From contig NZ_RBZW01000019.1 in the NCBI RefSeq assembly GCF_006543045.1, positions 1 to 64,000 on the forward strand: 64,000 nt of DNA, read 5' to 3'. The notes beneath the pieces are model-generated. The model was not told the origin of the DNA. It worked only from the letters and a program-made list of their open reading frames with translations, and did not search any database. Source of the DNA: Salinadaptatus halalkaliphilus (GTDB taxonomy: Archaea > Halobacteriota > Halobacteria > Halobacteriales > Natrialbaceae). Below are positions 32,951 through 41,858 of the stretch, one piece after another. Position numbers and translations under genes: made by a program. Every line of letters starts with the position of its first letter. The stretch's first letter is position 1.

Positions 32951-34489
32951 ATGACTGACTTAACGATCTACGATTCACAAGGCAAACCGTACGACCCAAG
33001 CGGTGGTGGACAGCAAAGCGAACTGATCAAAGACCTCTTTTTCAGTGGGGTCAAGGTGTACGCCGAGTTCGGTTCGGAGATCAAGATCGCCGCGTTCTTC
33101 CGAGCGAGCGATTCGAACGCGAGTCGCTCCGAGCAGTATTACGCGGTGTATCAGACCCGCCAGCAACAGAACGTCTTCCGGCAGTTCAAATCCGATCTGC
33201 GCCAACTCGTCGAGCAGGAGTACGGGATGGTCTTACAGACATCCGGGAACGATGTCGAGGTGTTCAGGAAACTCGAGCAGAGTCAGACGCGGGTTCCCGG
33301 CTCGGATTTCGAGCACGACCTAGTCGAGAATCTCCTCAGTTCCGGCCAGCGACTCAGTTTCGGGGTTCGCGATACCGAGTCCGCGTTGAGCCTGTTCCAG
33401 AAATACAGCAACAATCCGGCCCAGCGCATCGCGATCGCTGACAATGCCGATACGTCAGATCTCCCGGACACCAATCTGGTGATCGAGGTCGGCAACCACA
33501 GCGGGCTCACACCGATTGGGGACACGAAAGCGAAGATGGACAACGCGCGCTCCCAGATGGAACGCCAGTTCACGCAGACGATGCTCGCCTCGATCAAGCA
33601 AGATGTCAGCGACCTCCGGATGCAAACCGACAAAAGTGACGCCGAGATCCGCAACCGTCTCAAACGGGAGCTCTCGATCTTCGAGTCGCCCGCGATGAAC
33701 GCGGGCAGCTCCTCGAGTTCGGGCGGATTGCTGTCGGGGTTGAGCAAGCCCACTCGAGCTGCTGTCACAGGCGTCGGCGCTGCCGCTGCGGTCGTAGTCA
33801 TCTTGTTGTTGCTCGTCAACGTGTTGATAGCGGTTGGGCTCGGCGGGGCAGTGCCGACGGCGCTTGGTCCGTTGGGAATAATTGGCGACGATGGAGAGAC
33901 AGGGTTCGACGAACTCGTTATCCAAGGCGAAGACGAACACTACCCACTCGAAAACGAGTCAGTGATTGTGGTCCCAAATGATGGCGCGATTTGGATAAAT
34001 GGTGAGACAGATCAGGATGATGTACAGGTCGATTTCGATTCGGATGCTGATGACGAGTGGTCCGAACACATATCCGTCGACGATGGAGAGTTCGATTCCG
34101 AACCCTTAGACATCCAGAACAGCGGTAATCTAACCATTCAGGCTGGTAACAACTCGGGCGGTTCGTTCGACTCCGAATACGACGCTATCGAGGTAGCCGT
34201 CGACTCGCCGGCTGAAGACGCGCCGGACGACGGTGATTCGGGTGCCGAAGAAACAGGTGACGAAGAGGCAGACAGCGGCGATGAAGAGGCAGACAGCGGC
34301 GATGAAGAGGCAGACAACGGCGATGAAGAGGCAGACAGCGGCGATGAAGAGGCAGACAGCGGCGATGAAGAGGCGGATCAAGCAGATGAAGCGACTGACG
34401 ACGAATCGTCAGGTGAGGAACAAGCGGCCGACGAAGACTCGGATCCGGACGAGGAGACGACAGACGACGAGGGGGCGGACGAAGCGTAA
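32951..34489 (+). CDS. Single-pass membrane protein with acidic repeat ectodomain, 512 aa
   Basis: Residues 1-265 form a soluble alpha/beta region (LIKDLFFSGVKVYAEFGSEIKIAAFFRAS; helical NARSQMERQFTQTMLASIKQDVSDLRMQ). One hydrophobic helix (about 272-298, AVVVILLLLVNVLIAVGLGG) precedes an outer domain with beta strands (NESVIVVPNDGAIWINGETD). The tail carries seven-residue DEEADSG repeats encoded by a 21-bp tandem repeat. There is no N-terminal signal, so the first domain should be cytoplasmic, facing the GTPase and tubulin-like partners, and the repeat tail outside. The family is not recognised. It is the third gene of the operon; an adaptor or GTPase-regulating role is a guess from context. 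Confidence 0.7.
   Translation: MTDLTIYDSQGKPYDPSGGGQQSELIKDLFFSGVKVYAEFGSEIKIAAFFRASDSNASRSEQYYAVYQTRQQQNVFRQFKSDLRQLVEQEYGMVLQTSGNDVEVFRKLEQSQTRVPGSDFEHDLVENLLSSGQRLSFGVRDTESALSLFQKYSNNPAQRIAIADNADTSDLPDTNLVIEVGNHSGLTPIGDTKAKMDNARSQMERQFTQTMLASIKQDVSDLRMQTDKSDAEIRNRLKRELSIFESPAMNAGSSSSSGGLLSGLSKPTRAAVTGVGAAAAVVVILLLLVNVLIAVGLGGAVPTALGPLGIIGDDGETGFDELVIQGEDEHYPLENESVIVVPNDGAIWINGETDQDDVQVDFDSDADDEWSEHISVDDGEFDSEPLDIQNSGNLTIQAGNNSGGSFDSEYDAIEVAVDSPAEDAPDDGDSGAEETGDEEADSGDEEADSGDEEADNGDEEADSGDEEADSGDEEADQADEATDDESSGEEQAADEDSDPDEETTDDEGADEA
34262..34387 (+). repeat. 21-bp tandem repeat (DEEADSG coding)
   Basis: Five in-register units of GAAGAGGCAGACAGCGGCGAT (34262-34366; the third has AAC for AGC) are followed by a degenerate sixth unit. 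Near-identity at the DNA level implies recent slippage, so copy number probably varies between strains. Confidence 0.85.
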
Positions 34490-34555
34490 TTCCAGGCCAC
34501 GACGAGGACAGTAGCACAGCGACGCAGACACGAGCGAATTCAACAACACAGAACG

Positions 34556-35857
34556 ATGGGGAGGAACTACAGTCGTCGGTTGGTTCTGGCAGGTATCGGG
34601 GCCGGAACACTCGGCGGGGCAGTATTGGGCAGTTCGAACAGCGCGGTGGCAGACGAGTTCGAGCCACTGGTGTACGTCGGCACGGAAGACAATCACGTTC
34701 GTGGACTCGAGCTCGAACGGGGGCGCGAGCAGTGGGCGGTCGACATGGGATCGCGCGTCGCGTCGCCACAGCTCGCCGCCAGTAACGGAACGCTGTACGC
34801 GGGCATCGATTCCTCGGACGAGGGCGTGTACGCGCTCGAGCCCGAAGATGGCTCCCAGCGGTGGGCAGCCGAGACCGATGGCCGCGTTCGATCGCCACCG
34901 GCCGTCGACGACGGCGTCGTCTACGTCGGCGATTACGAGGGGACACTGTACGCGTTCGACGCAACCGACGGCACGGAGCTGTGGACGTTCGAGACGGGCA
35001 ACGACATTCGGTCGTCGCCGCGGGTCGCCAACGGGACCGTCTACGTGGGGTCCGACGATGGGCGAGTGTACGCCGTCGACGCCGACTCGGGATCCGGCGA
35101 GTGGACGTTCAGAACGTCCGACGCCGTACGGACGACGCCGGCCGTCGACGGAACGACGGTCTATGCGGGCTCCGACGACGGCTATCTGTACGCGATCTCC
35201 TCGAGCGGGCGCCAGCGGTGGCGATTCGACACCGAGGGACAGGTTCGGTCGTCACCGGCGGTCGGTGACTCGAGCGTGTTCGTCGGCTCCGACGACGCGA
35301 CGCTCTATGCGCTCAATCCCGCCACCGGCTCACAGAACTGGGAGTTTTCGACGATCGACGAGGTTCGGTCGAACCCCGTCGTCGTTGGCGATACCGTCTT
35401 CGTCGGCTCGGATAGTGGGAATCTGTTTGCAGTAGCCACCGAAGACGGGCAACGACGGTGGGAGTATCAAACCGCCGGCCAGATTCGATCCTCGCCGACC
35501 GCGACCGACGGCGTCGTCTACGTCGGCTCGGATATCGAGTCGACGTTCGCGATCGACGCCGACGATGGGAGCGAACTGTGGGAAGCGACGTTCGACGAAC
35601 CTGTCCGAGCGGCTCCGGTGGTCGTCTCCGAAACCGACCGCCAGGATGGTGACGGGGCTGACGACGACGGCAGCGACGAAGCGGCTGACGACGATTCCGA
35701 AGGCGATAGCGACGAAGACGACGAGACAGGAGCGGAAACTGGCAGTGAATCCGACGAGCCGGACGTACTACTCGAGATCCCAGGATTTGGAATCGGTGGC
35801 GCGATCGCCGGCCTCGGACTCTTTACATACCTTCTCAACGCGTTGGCCCGCGACTAA
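34556..35857 (+). CDS. Exported PQQ-type beta-propeller with C-terminal anchor, 433 aa
   Basis: The N-terminus (RNYSRRLVLAGIGAGTLGGAVLG) has a twin-arginine motif. It is followed by about eight repeats of the PQQ/BamB-like blade (VRSSPAV-DDGVVYVGSDDGTLYAFDA-DGTELWTFET pattern), forming a beta-propeller over residues ~38-360. An acidic linker (361-400) leads to IPGFGIGGAIAGLGLFTYLL, a PGF-CTERM-like tail suited to archaeosortase processing or membrane anchoring. It should face the outside as a binding or sensing domain. It starts 66 bp after the acidic membrane protein in the same direction, so it is likely the fourth gene of the tubulin-like operon. Confidence 0.8.
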   Translation: MGRNYSRRLVLAGIGAGTLGGAVLGSSNSAVADEFEPLVYVGTEDNHVRGLELERGREQWAVDMGSRVASPQLAASNGTLYAGIDSSDEGVYALEPEDGSQRWAAETDGRVRSPPAVDDGVVYVGDYEGTLYAFDATDGTELWTFETGNDIRSSPRVANGTVYVGSDDGRVYAVDADSGSGEWTFRTSDAVRTTPAVDGTTVYAGSDDGYLYAISSSGRQRWRFDTEGQVRSSPAVGDSSVFVGSDDATLYALNPATGSQNWEFSTIDEVRSNPVVVGDTVFVGSDSGNLFAVATEDGQRRWEYQTAGQIRSSPTATDGVVYVGSDIESTFAIDADDGSELWEATFDEPVRAAPVVVSETDRQDGDGADDDGSDEAADDDSEGDSDEDDETGAETGSESDEPDVLLEIPGFGIGGAIAGLGLFTYLLNALARD

Positions 35858-35935
35858 CGGACGAGCCACGCTGTGTGGTTCGAACTCGTATGCCAACTGA
35901 CTACGATCGCTGGAGGCAACGATGCGACTGCAACG

Positions 35936-36596
35936 CTATCGGCGACCGTCGAAGAGGCCACGAAGGACCGTCGACTCGGCTTTCCGGAGATGTTCGGCTG
36001 CAGTCGACGGCGCACAGCCGAGTTCGGCGGCGATGTCCTCGGTTGTCGCGTCGCGAGGCTCGTCGTAGTAACCGAGCTCGAGGCCTGCCTCGACGGCCGC
36101 CCGCTGTCGATCCGAGAGGTCATCGAGCACGCTGTCCGCGTCGATCTGTGTCCCGCCGACCGACTCGATATCGACCAGAACGTCGTCCGGAACGCACTCT
36201 ATGGCCGACTGGACATCGGCGTCTCGACCTACGATCGTGAACGTGTAGCTGCCGTCGCCGTTCCACGTCGCCGGCGGGATCGTTAGCAGGCTCCCACGCT
36301 TGAAGGTCTCCCAGAGGGCTCGCGCGTGCCGTGCCACTGCCAGCGACGAAGCAGTACCACGTGCCGTCGTCGACCGGTAGGAACTCGTATGTCTCGACCC
36401 CCGGATCGTCCTCGAGTGCGGTTTCGAATCGGCAGCGATCACCCCGAACGCGGAGCAAGAACGCGGCCGTCGGCCCGCCGACGTTCCAGTTGACGACCTC
36501 GACGCGAGCGAACGGCTCGTCGGCGCCGGTCGTCCGTTCGAACGTCAGCGGCAGGTCGGACCCTCGCGGTCGGATCGTGAGTCGCACGCGTTTCAT
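35936..36596 (-). pseudogene. Bat-type HTH regulator gene with a +1 frameshift
   Basis: From ATG 36596 the first frame gives MKRVRLTIRPRGSDLPLTFE through TWYCFVAGSGTARA. The same protein then resumes in the next frame as RALWETFKRGSLLTIPPATWNG, through TFTIVGRDADVQSAIECVP, to the bat-type HTH: LSDRQRAAVEAGLELGYYDE then EDIAAELGCAPSTAAEHLRKAE. The switch lies in the CG-rich run near 36321-36340 and needs removal of one base. An intact gene would encode about 220 aa. It is a pseudogene if the sequence is accurate; a sequencing error in the GC run is the alternative. Confidence 0.75.
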
Positions 36597-36803
36597 ACAG
36601 GTGGTCCGTGGGTCTCTCTCGGGCTACCACCTCGACCTATAAATCTCCCGGCCATTTGCGGTAGCACTGATTGCGATGCTACCGGGGCCCCTGATGGGGA
36701 TGACTGGCCTGTGGCTGGCGGCTCGCAGCTAATATATCGGACGGTCGATATCGTTGACGGCAATCCCACCGGAATTTAAGCGTCTTCAGGCGAATCGTCC
36801 GCT

Positions 36804-37340
36804 ATGCCCTCACGACGGCAGCTTCTCGTTGCCGGCAGCCTCGCGGTCGCCGCTACCGCCGGCTGCCTCGGCGATGATGACGATCCGGAAGACCCCGAAC
36901 CGGCTGACGACGAGTCCGATGACGACGACACTGCCGTTACCGTGTCCGATCCCGATGCCCCGCTCGTGACGACGGTCGACCGACGAACGGCGGACGACAA
37001 CGACGAAGATACCGAGGATATCGTCCTCGCAACGTACGGCGGCGTCGACGACATCGGCACCGTCGAATACGACGACACCCGGGAGATCTACCACGTCCCG
37101 ATCCGCTTTGCCGACGAGACCGTCGACAACTTCGTCGCTGAACTCGAGGCCGTCGACGGGTTCAGCGATCCGATGGCCCAGGAACTGCAGGTCCACGTCG
37201 ACGGCGAGGTGATCGGCTCCTACGCGCTCGGTCCGGACTTTGCCGCGTCGATGGAAGACGACAACTGGGACGGCTCGTTCAGCATCATGGGTGAGGAAGC
37301 CGAACTCGAGGAACTTCGAGCCGAGTTCGACACCGAGTGA
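36804..37340 (+). CDS. Tat lipoprotein, 178 aa, unknown function
   Basis: MPSRRQLLVAGSLAVAATAGCLGDDDD is a twin-arginine signal with a lipobox (AGC), followed by an acidic spacer. The C-terminal domain (YHVPIRFADETVDNFVAELEAVDGF, then VHVDGEVIGSYALGPDFAASM) resembles the P1 periplasmic-type fold seen in SecD proteins, though the similarity is by eye only. It stands alone between the bat-type pseudogene and a small membrane protein gene. Confidence 0.7.
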   Translation: MPSRRQLLVAGSLAVAATAGCLGDDDDPEDPEPADDESDDDDTAVTVSDPDAPLVTTVDRRTADDNDEDTEDIVLATYGGVDDIGTVEYDDTREIYHVPIRFADETVDNFVAELEAVDGFSDPMAQELQVHVDGEVIGSYALGPDFAASMEDDNWDGSFSIMGEEAELEELRAEFDTE

Positions 37341-37451
37341 TCGCGAGCCGATAGTTTGGCCGCCGGATCGACGCGACCACACCGACACGAAACGCGACCA
37401 CACCGACACGGAATCGACAGTCTACTTGAGCCAGGGGTGAGATGGGCCGGT

Positions 37452-37619
37452 ATGGAACGGGCTACATCGTTACTTGCGACCGGTGCGATCGGCGTCGTGA
37501 TCGGCCTCTGGACGACGTACTTCTACGACCCCCACGCGGCGATCTGGATGCTGGGCGCGGCCCTGGCCGCCTTCGGCGGCGGAACGCTGCTTGCAGGTAT
37601 CGCCTACCAATTTCTGTAG
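37452..37619 (+). CDS. Small membrane protein, 55 aa
   Basis: MERATSLLATGAIGVVIGLWTTYFYDPHAAIWMLGAALAAFGGGTLLAGIAYQFL forms two hydrophobic helices joined by YDPHA and nearly nothing else. The start at 37452 is chosen because upstream codons are hydrophilic and unlike it. Function is unknown; haloarchaeal genomes carry many such short two-helix proteins. Confidence 0.6.
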   Translation: MERATSLLATGAIGVVIGLWTTYFYDPHAAIWMLGAALAAFGGGTLLAGIAYQFL

Positions 37620-37726
37620 AGCGGTTCGCTCGAGCGTGTCGTTCCACGCTGTCTCGTCGACAGCTCGTGTGGCCGTCGTCCCGGTATCGCCGAAAGGATC
37701 TTTGGATACCTCGCGCATTCGAGCCC

Positions 37727-38974
37727 ATGGGCAGCGACGTTCGGTCACTGTCGGAGCCGCAAGTGCTCGCTCACACCAAGCGGCGGCTCTTTCCCGACGA
37801 TCGGACCGAAGCGACGCGGTCCTACGCTGTCGCCGATACGCAGTTCGCCCAGGACGAGTGGCGGCCCGGCCATCGGATCGCGCCGGCCGTTCGGGAGCGA
37901 CTCGCGCCGTTCAATCACGTTCAGGTCGGGAGCGGCTATCCCGATCTCGTCGGCGTTGGCTGTCTCGAGTCGGAACTGCTTGCGGTCGATCGCCTCGGCG
38001 ACGAGCCGCCGTTGATCGCCGTCGAAGCCAAGGGGTACGCAAGTCGCGGCGTCGACACTCACCAGGGAATCGTCCAGGCGTACGATCGGCTCCACGAGGC
38101 CAACGCGGCCTACGTTGCCGCGCCGGCCGACGCTATTTCGGCGACCGACCGCACCCTCGCCCGGGAGCTGAACGTGGGTGTCCTCGGCGTCGACGCCGAC
38201 GGTGCCGTTCGCCCGATCGAAGTCCCGCGAGTCGTCGGCAATCGTACGACTGGTGAGGCGACGGCCGTTCGCTTTCAGGCGAGTGCCCAGGGCGTCGCCG
38301 AGCAGTCGTTCGGCCTCAACCATCCGAAGAACTATTTGGGGTACCCGCTAGCACTCGCGGCCGACGGCGAGACCGAGCGGTTGCTATCGACCCACGATAT
38401 CGTCGGTGCGGCCGAAGACGCCAGACGCGGCGCCGCGTTTCTGGGCTTGATCGAGACCGGCCCGACGACCGAGCTGACGGCGTTGGGCCGAGAAGTCGTC
38501 CGCTTTGGGATGTCAGAGTGCGGATCGCTCGAGGCAGCCCTAGGCGCGTTCGAATCGTGGTATCGTTCTCGAACTCGATTCATCGACGACGCCCCGGCGT
38601 GGGGGCGACTCGCGCGTCGCATCCTGTTTGCCTATCCCGCCACGGAGTTGCTCGTGGGGGAACTACAGACGCTGTACGACGACTGGGTCACGGAGCCGTC
38701 GCTCGTCGAGTTCGTCGAACACCTCCACGAACTCCATCCCTCCGTTGCGATCGAGTTGTTCGTCCGCAACGACGAGGGGGTGCGCCGCCGCGTGCTGACT
38801 GCGGACGGTGCCCTCCAGGCCGACGCACTCGAGGACGGCGGGATCTATCACTCGCCGACGGTGTTCCAGCTAAAGACCATGCTGTACCACGTCGGGATCC
38901 TGACCGACCGCGGAACCGAGCCCCATCGCCTCGAGCCACGCGAGGACGTGTGGGCGCTTCGACATCCGGTGTAA
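37727..38974 (+). CDS. PD-(D/E)XK-like protein, 415 aa
   Basis: GSGYPDLVGVGCLESELLAV followed by LIAVEAKGYAS gives the PD-X(~25)-EAK arrangement of PD-(D/E)XK nucleases, then GIVQAYDRLHEANAAYVAAP as the usual following helix and strand (residues ~75-140). The C-terminal two-thirds is helical, with wHTH-like pieces (LGLIETGPTTELTALGREVVRF; VFQLKTMLYHVGILTDRG). This suggests a DNA-acting enzyme or a relative that has kept the fold. ATG at 37727 is the first start with homologous-looking sequence. No methylase or toxin neighbour is present. Confidence 0.6.
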   Translation: MGSDVRSLSEPQVLAHTKRRLFPDDRTEATRSYAVADTQFAQDEWRPGHRIAPAVRERLAPFNHVQVGSGYPDLVGVGCLESELLAVDRLGDEPPLIAVEAKGYASRGVDTHQGIVQAYDRLHEANAAYVAAPADAISATDRTLARELNVGVLGVDADGAVRPIEVPRVVGNRTTGEATAVRFQASAQGVAEQSFGLNHPKNYLGYPLALAADGETERLLSTHDIVGAAEDARRGAAFLGLIETGPTTELTALGREVVRFGMSECGSLEAALGAFESWYRSRTRFIDDAPAWGRLARRILFAYPATELLVGELQTLYDDWVTEPSLVEFVEHLHELHPSVAIELFVRNDEGVRRRVLTADGALQADALEDGGIYHSPTVFQLKTMLYHVGILTDRGTEPHRLEPREDVWALRHPV

Positions 38975-39009
38975 CTCGTTTCCGGGCTGCCCGACTCGAG
39001 GACGATCCG

Positions 39010-40209
39010 CTACGCGTGGAGCGTCGACTCGTATTCGAACGCGCCGTCGAACGCGCGCTCGAGTATCGCCTCGAGATCGTCGGCGTCGGTCGTCCGCGGA
39101 TTGCTGACCAGGGAGCCGTCGGCGAGTGCCTGCTGGGCGAGTTCCGGGATGGCCTCGCGGTCGGCGTCGACGCCCTCGAGCGTCGCTGGAATGTCGATGT
39201 CGGCACAGAGCGTTCGGACGGCACGGACGCCCTTGGCGGCCTCACGTCGCGGCAGCTGGCTGTCGTCGATGGGTTCGCCGAGCGCCGCGGCGACGGTCGT
39301 CAATCGCTCGGGGACCTGTGGGCGGTTGTACGCCATGACGTAGGGGAGCAAGATCGCGTTGGCGAGCCCGTGTGGGACGTGAAACGCCGCGCCGACCTGA
39401 TGTGAGAGCGCGTGAACGGCGCCGAGGCCGGCCCCGTTGAACGCCATGCCGGCCTAGTTGCTCGCGGTCGCCATCGCCGTCAACGCCTCGCGATCGGTAT
39501 CTCGTCGATCGACGGCTCGTGGCAGGTAGGTACCGATCTTCTCGATCGCATCCAGCGCGAGCGCGGAGGTACGGCTTTGTCGATGGATCGAGACGTACGC
39601 CTCGATCGCGTGAGTAAGTGCGTCCATCCCGGTTGCAGCCGTAATCGCTTCAGGGACGCTCGCAGTGAGTTCGGGATCGACGACGGCAACGTCGGGAACC
39701 AGTTTTCCGTTGCCAATCGACCGTTTGATACCCGCGTCCTCGTCGCGGATCACACACCAATTCGTGACCTCGCTGCCAGTGCCGGCAGTCGTCGGCAGCA
39801 CGGCCAGGGGCGGCGTCTCGGCGGGAACGTTACCCACGCCGGCGTACTCGAGGACATCGTCGCCGGTGGTCGCGATCGCAGCCGCAGCTTTGGCCGTATC
39901 GATCGACGAGCCGCCGCCGACGCCGACGATTCCGTCGGCATCGACCACCTTGAATCGCTCGGCAGCCGCGTCGACGACGGCACTGGTCGGGTCCGGAACC
40001 GTCTCGTCGAAGATTTCGTACTCGATATCGGCCGCCTCGAGCGATTCCGTAACCGGCTCGAGAACACCAGCCTCGCGGACGCCGTCGTCGGTCACGAGGA
40101 GGGGCCTCGAGCACTCGAGGTGTTGTACCTGCCTGCCGGTCGTCTGTGCCGTTCCCCAGCCAAAGATGTTTCATGGCGGAACGAACCACCGCTCGATAGT
40201 ATCGGTCAT
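39010..40209 (-). pseudogene. Iron-containing alcohol dehydrogenase gene with two in-frame stops
   Basis: One continuous frame from ATG 40209 encodes a complete group III (iron-dependent) alcohol dehydrogenase of about 399 codons: FGWGTAQTTGRQVQ, VGVGGGSSIDTAKA, LPTTAGTGSEVTN, TGMDALTHAIEAY, AGMAFNGAGLGAVHALSHQVGAAFHVPHG (metal-binding His residues). It is interrupted by TGA at 40171-40173 (codon 13) and TAG at 39454-39456 (just before AGMAFN). The rest of the frame is undamaged, so inactivation looks recent. Readthrough as selenocysteine or pyrrolysine is unlikely because family members do not have such residues there. Confidence 0.8.
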
Positions 40210-40427
40210 GGTCGTATCATCCGGACATCGACATCCGCGTAAGTATGTTAACTCTCTGGAGAGAGATAATAAATTCGCCGAAAGAGTCAGTACTACCGAT
40301 CGAGAGACGCTCGTCACTGGGAGGGGGTCCCGAACACTGGCACAACGACAGCTTGAATCACGGCCGTGCCGGCACTGACAGCTACCGCTCTGTATGACAG
40401 TATGGATCGTGCTGTCGTCGACGAAAA

Positions 40428-40739
40428 CTAGTCCGAGGATTCCGTCTCGGCGAACCCGAGCGTTTCGGTGCCTTGCTGTGTCCCACCGTCGAGCGTAATT
40501 TCGACGCCCTCACTGATAGCCTGGAGCGCGACCGTTCGGCCGGCGTACGTAAATTCCAACGACGAAAATCCGTCGGCGCGACATATCGTATCGAGTACGT
40601 CCGGATCGATCACGTCGTACAGCGGCTCGAGCTCGAGCGGATCGACACCAGTGGCTCGGGAGACGAGATCGATAACCGCCATACTCGGTCGTTGCTCGTC
40701 AGTCATTGCCACTGTTGTCGACCACGGCTGCGCATCCAT
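40428..40739 (-). CDS. HalOD1 output-domain protein, 103 aa
   Basis: MAVIDLVSRATGVDPLELEPLYDVIDPDVLDTI then LEFTYAGRTVALQ matches HalOD1, a small domain found in haloarchaea alone or fused to sensor proteins, thought to act in signal output. ATG at 40739 is used because CATATTCTTT about 30 nt upstream fits a leaderless promoter; a later ATG at 40706 would shorten only the N-terminal tail. Confidence 0.75.
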   Translation of the reverse strand: MDAQPWSTTVAMTDEQRPSMAVIDLVSRATGVDPLELEPLYDVIDPDVLDTICRADGFSSLEFTYAGRTVALQAISEGVEITLDGGTQQGTETLGFAETESSD

Positions 40740-40875
40740 ATTCGGTTTTGTTGCGTGCACCGGTAAAGAATATGTCCCAAAATTCCACCGGCAAACCGGT
40801 CAGTGAATACGACGGTCGAGCACACACCGCTCTCGACGGCGGTCCCGGCCAGATAGCGCCGCGGGGATTGGCGGT

Positions 40876-41085
40876 TCATGACTCGACGCAAAGATACGTT
40901 CGTGTTCCCCGTTGCTCGAGCGCGACGTGGTCGGTTTCGAGACTCGAGGCGACGAACGCTTCGATCCCCTCGAGGTCGAGGTCGGAGACGTCGATGTACC
41001 GTTGCTCGCTCGAATTGCGGGTCGGAGACGTTCGTTCCGTGGCGGTGTGATCGTGGGCTGTCGTTCGATCGACGATCAACGTCAT
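40876..41085 (-). CDS. Small hypothetical protein, 69 aa
   Basis: MTLIVDRTTAHDHTATERTS, then YIDVSDLDLEGIEAFVASSLETDHVALEQRGTRTYLCVES, shows an acidic C-terminal alpha/beta half typical of haloarchaeal small proteins. The family is not recognised. ATG at 41085 is preferred over 41151, since codons between them look noncoding. Confidence 0.4.
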   Translation of the reverse strand: MTLIVDRTTAHDHTATERTSPTRNSSEQRYIDVSDLDLEGIEAFVASSLETDHVALEQRGTRTYLCVES

Positions 41086-41230
41086 GCCAGTCAATTGGTG
41101 TGAGTCAACGTCAAACCGATCCGTCCGAAGTGAAAGTGAAAGTGCCGGCATACGTCGGGGTCGACGCCTCGAGGCGTCGACTGGCGCAGTGAGTCACCGC
41201 GAGGTTCGTGCCGTCGATCGGCTCCGCCGA

Positions 41231-41749
41231 TCAGCCGATCAGTTTGACATCGACGCGGTGTGTTTCCGTGTCGGTCTCGAGGGCGACTGTCTCGACGATC
41301 GCGTCCTGGGCTCGCGTCCGCCAGCGATCGACCGCCTCGGCGCGGCGCTTTCGACGACGTTCGGTTGACGTCGACGTATCGGCGGTCACGTCGTCGGATT
41401 CGTCTGCGTGGATCGTGCCATCGTCGCCATCGGCGTTCGTGTGACCCTCGTCCTCGGCGTTCGTGTGACCCTCGTCCTCGGCGTTCGTGTGACCCTCGTC
41501 CTGGAGGTGTGGATACGCCGCGAGGACGTCGTCGTCGATCACGGCTGCAGGATCGACGTGAACTGCGCCGGTAACCGGCGTATCGTCGATCTGGTAGACG
41601 TGTAAGCGAGCGCGCATCCGACCGTGAAACGGTGGCGTCACCCGCAATACGGCGTCGCCGGGGTTCTCTTGTGTGTAGGCGTAAGCGTTGGTGGCGTCCG
41701 CCGGCGATATCGCGAGCGACCGGATCGAACTCGGATCGGTCTCGGTCAT
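41231..41749 (-). CDS. Hypothetical protein with EDEGHTNA repeats, 172 aa
   Basis: The N-terminal half (SIRSLAISPADATNAYAYTQENPGDAVLRVTPPFHGRMRARLHVYQID) looks like a folded beta domain conserved in haloarchaea, and the C-terminal end (AVDRWRTRAQDAIVETVALETDTETHRVDVKLIG) another. Between them lie three eight-residue EDEGHTNA-type repeats from a 24-bp DNA repeat and an acidic linker. No catalytic motif or signal peptide is seen. Confidence 0.6.
   Translation of the reverse strand: MTETDPSSIRSLAISPADATNAYAYTQENPGDAVLRVTPPFHGRMRARLHVYQIDDTPVTGAVHVDPAAVIDDDVLAAYPHLQDEGHTNAEDEGHTNAEDEGHTNADGDDGTIHADESDDVTADTSTSTERRRKRRAEAVDRWRTRAQDAIVETVALETDTETHRVDVKLIG
41433..41504 (-). repeat. 24-bp tandem repeat, three units
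   Basis: GCGTTCGTGTGACCCTCGTC plus four bases, repeated at 41433, 41457 and 41481 with one mismatch, inside the minus-strand gene 41231-41749. Confidence 0.8.
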
Positions 41750-41858
41750 CGACCGTCCATTTGGCTCGCGGTGACTAATACTGTCGGACGAAACTGTCGT
41801 AAACAGTCGTCTTCCCTGTCCGGCAACTTCTCTTCATCGGCAGTTGGCCGACAGTGTC

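Noticed and set aside
34233-34514. Lys/Arg-rich short frame (MKRQTA repeats) overlapping the acidic repeat tail
   Set aside because: It is the shifted reading of the 21-bp DEEADSG repeat and disappears outside the repeat.
39454-39456. In-frame TAG (and TGA at 40171) read as pyrrolysine or selenocysteine
   Set aside because: Iron-dependent alcohol dehydrogenases have no such residue at these positions, no recoding hairpin is evident, and haloarchaea are not known to use either system; plain nonsense mutations explain the data.
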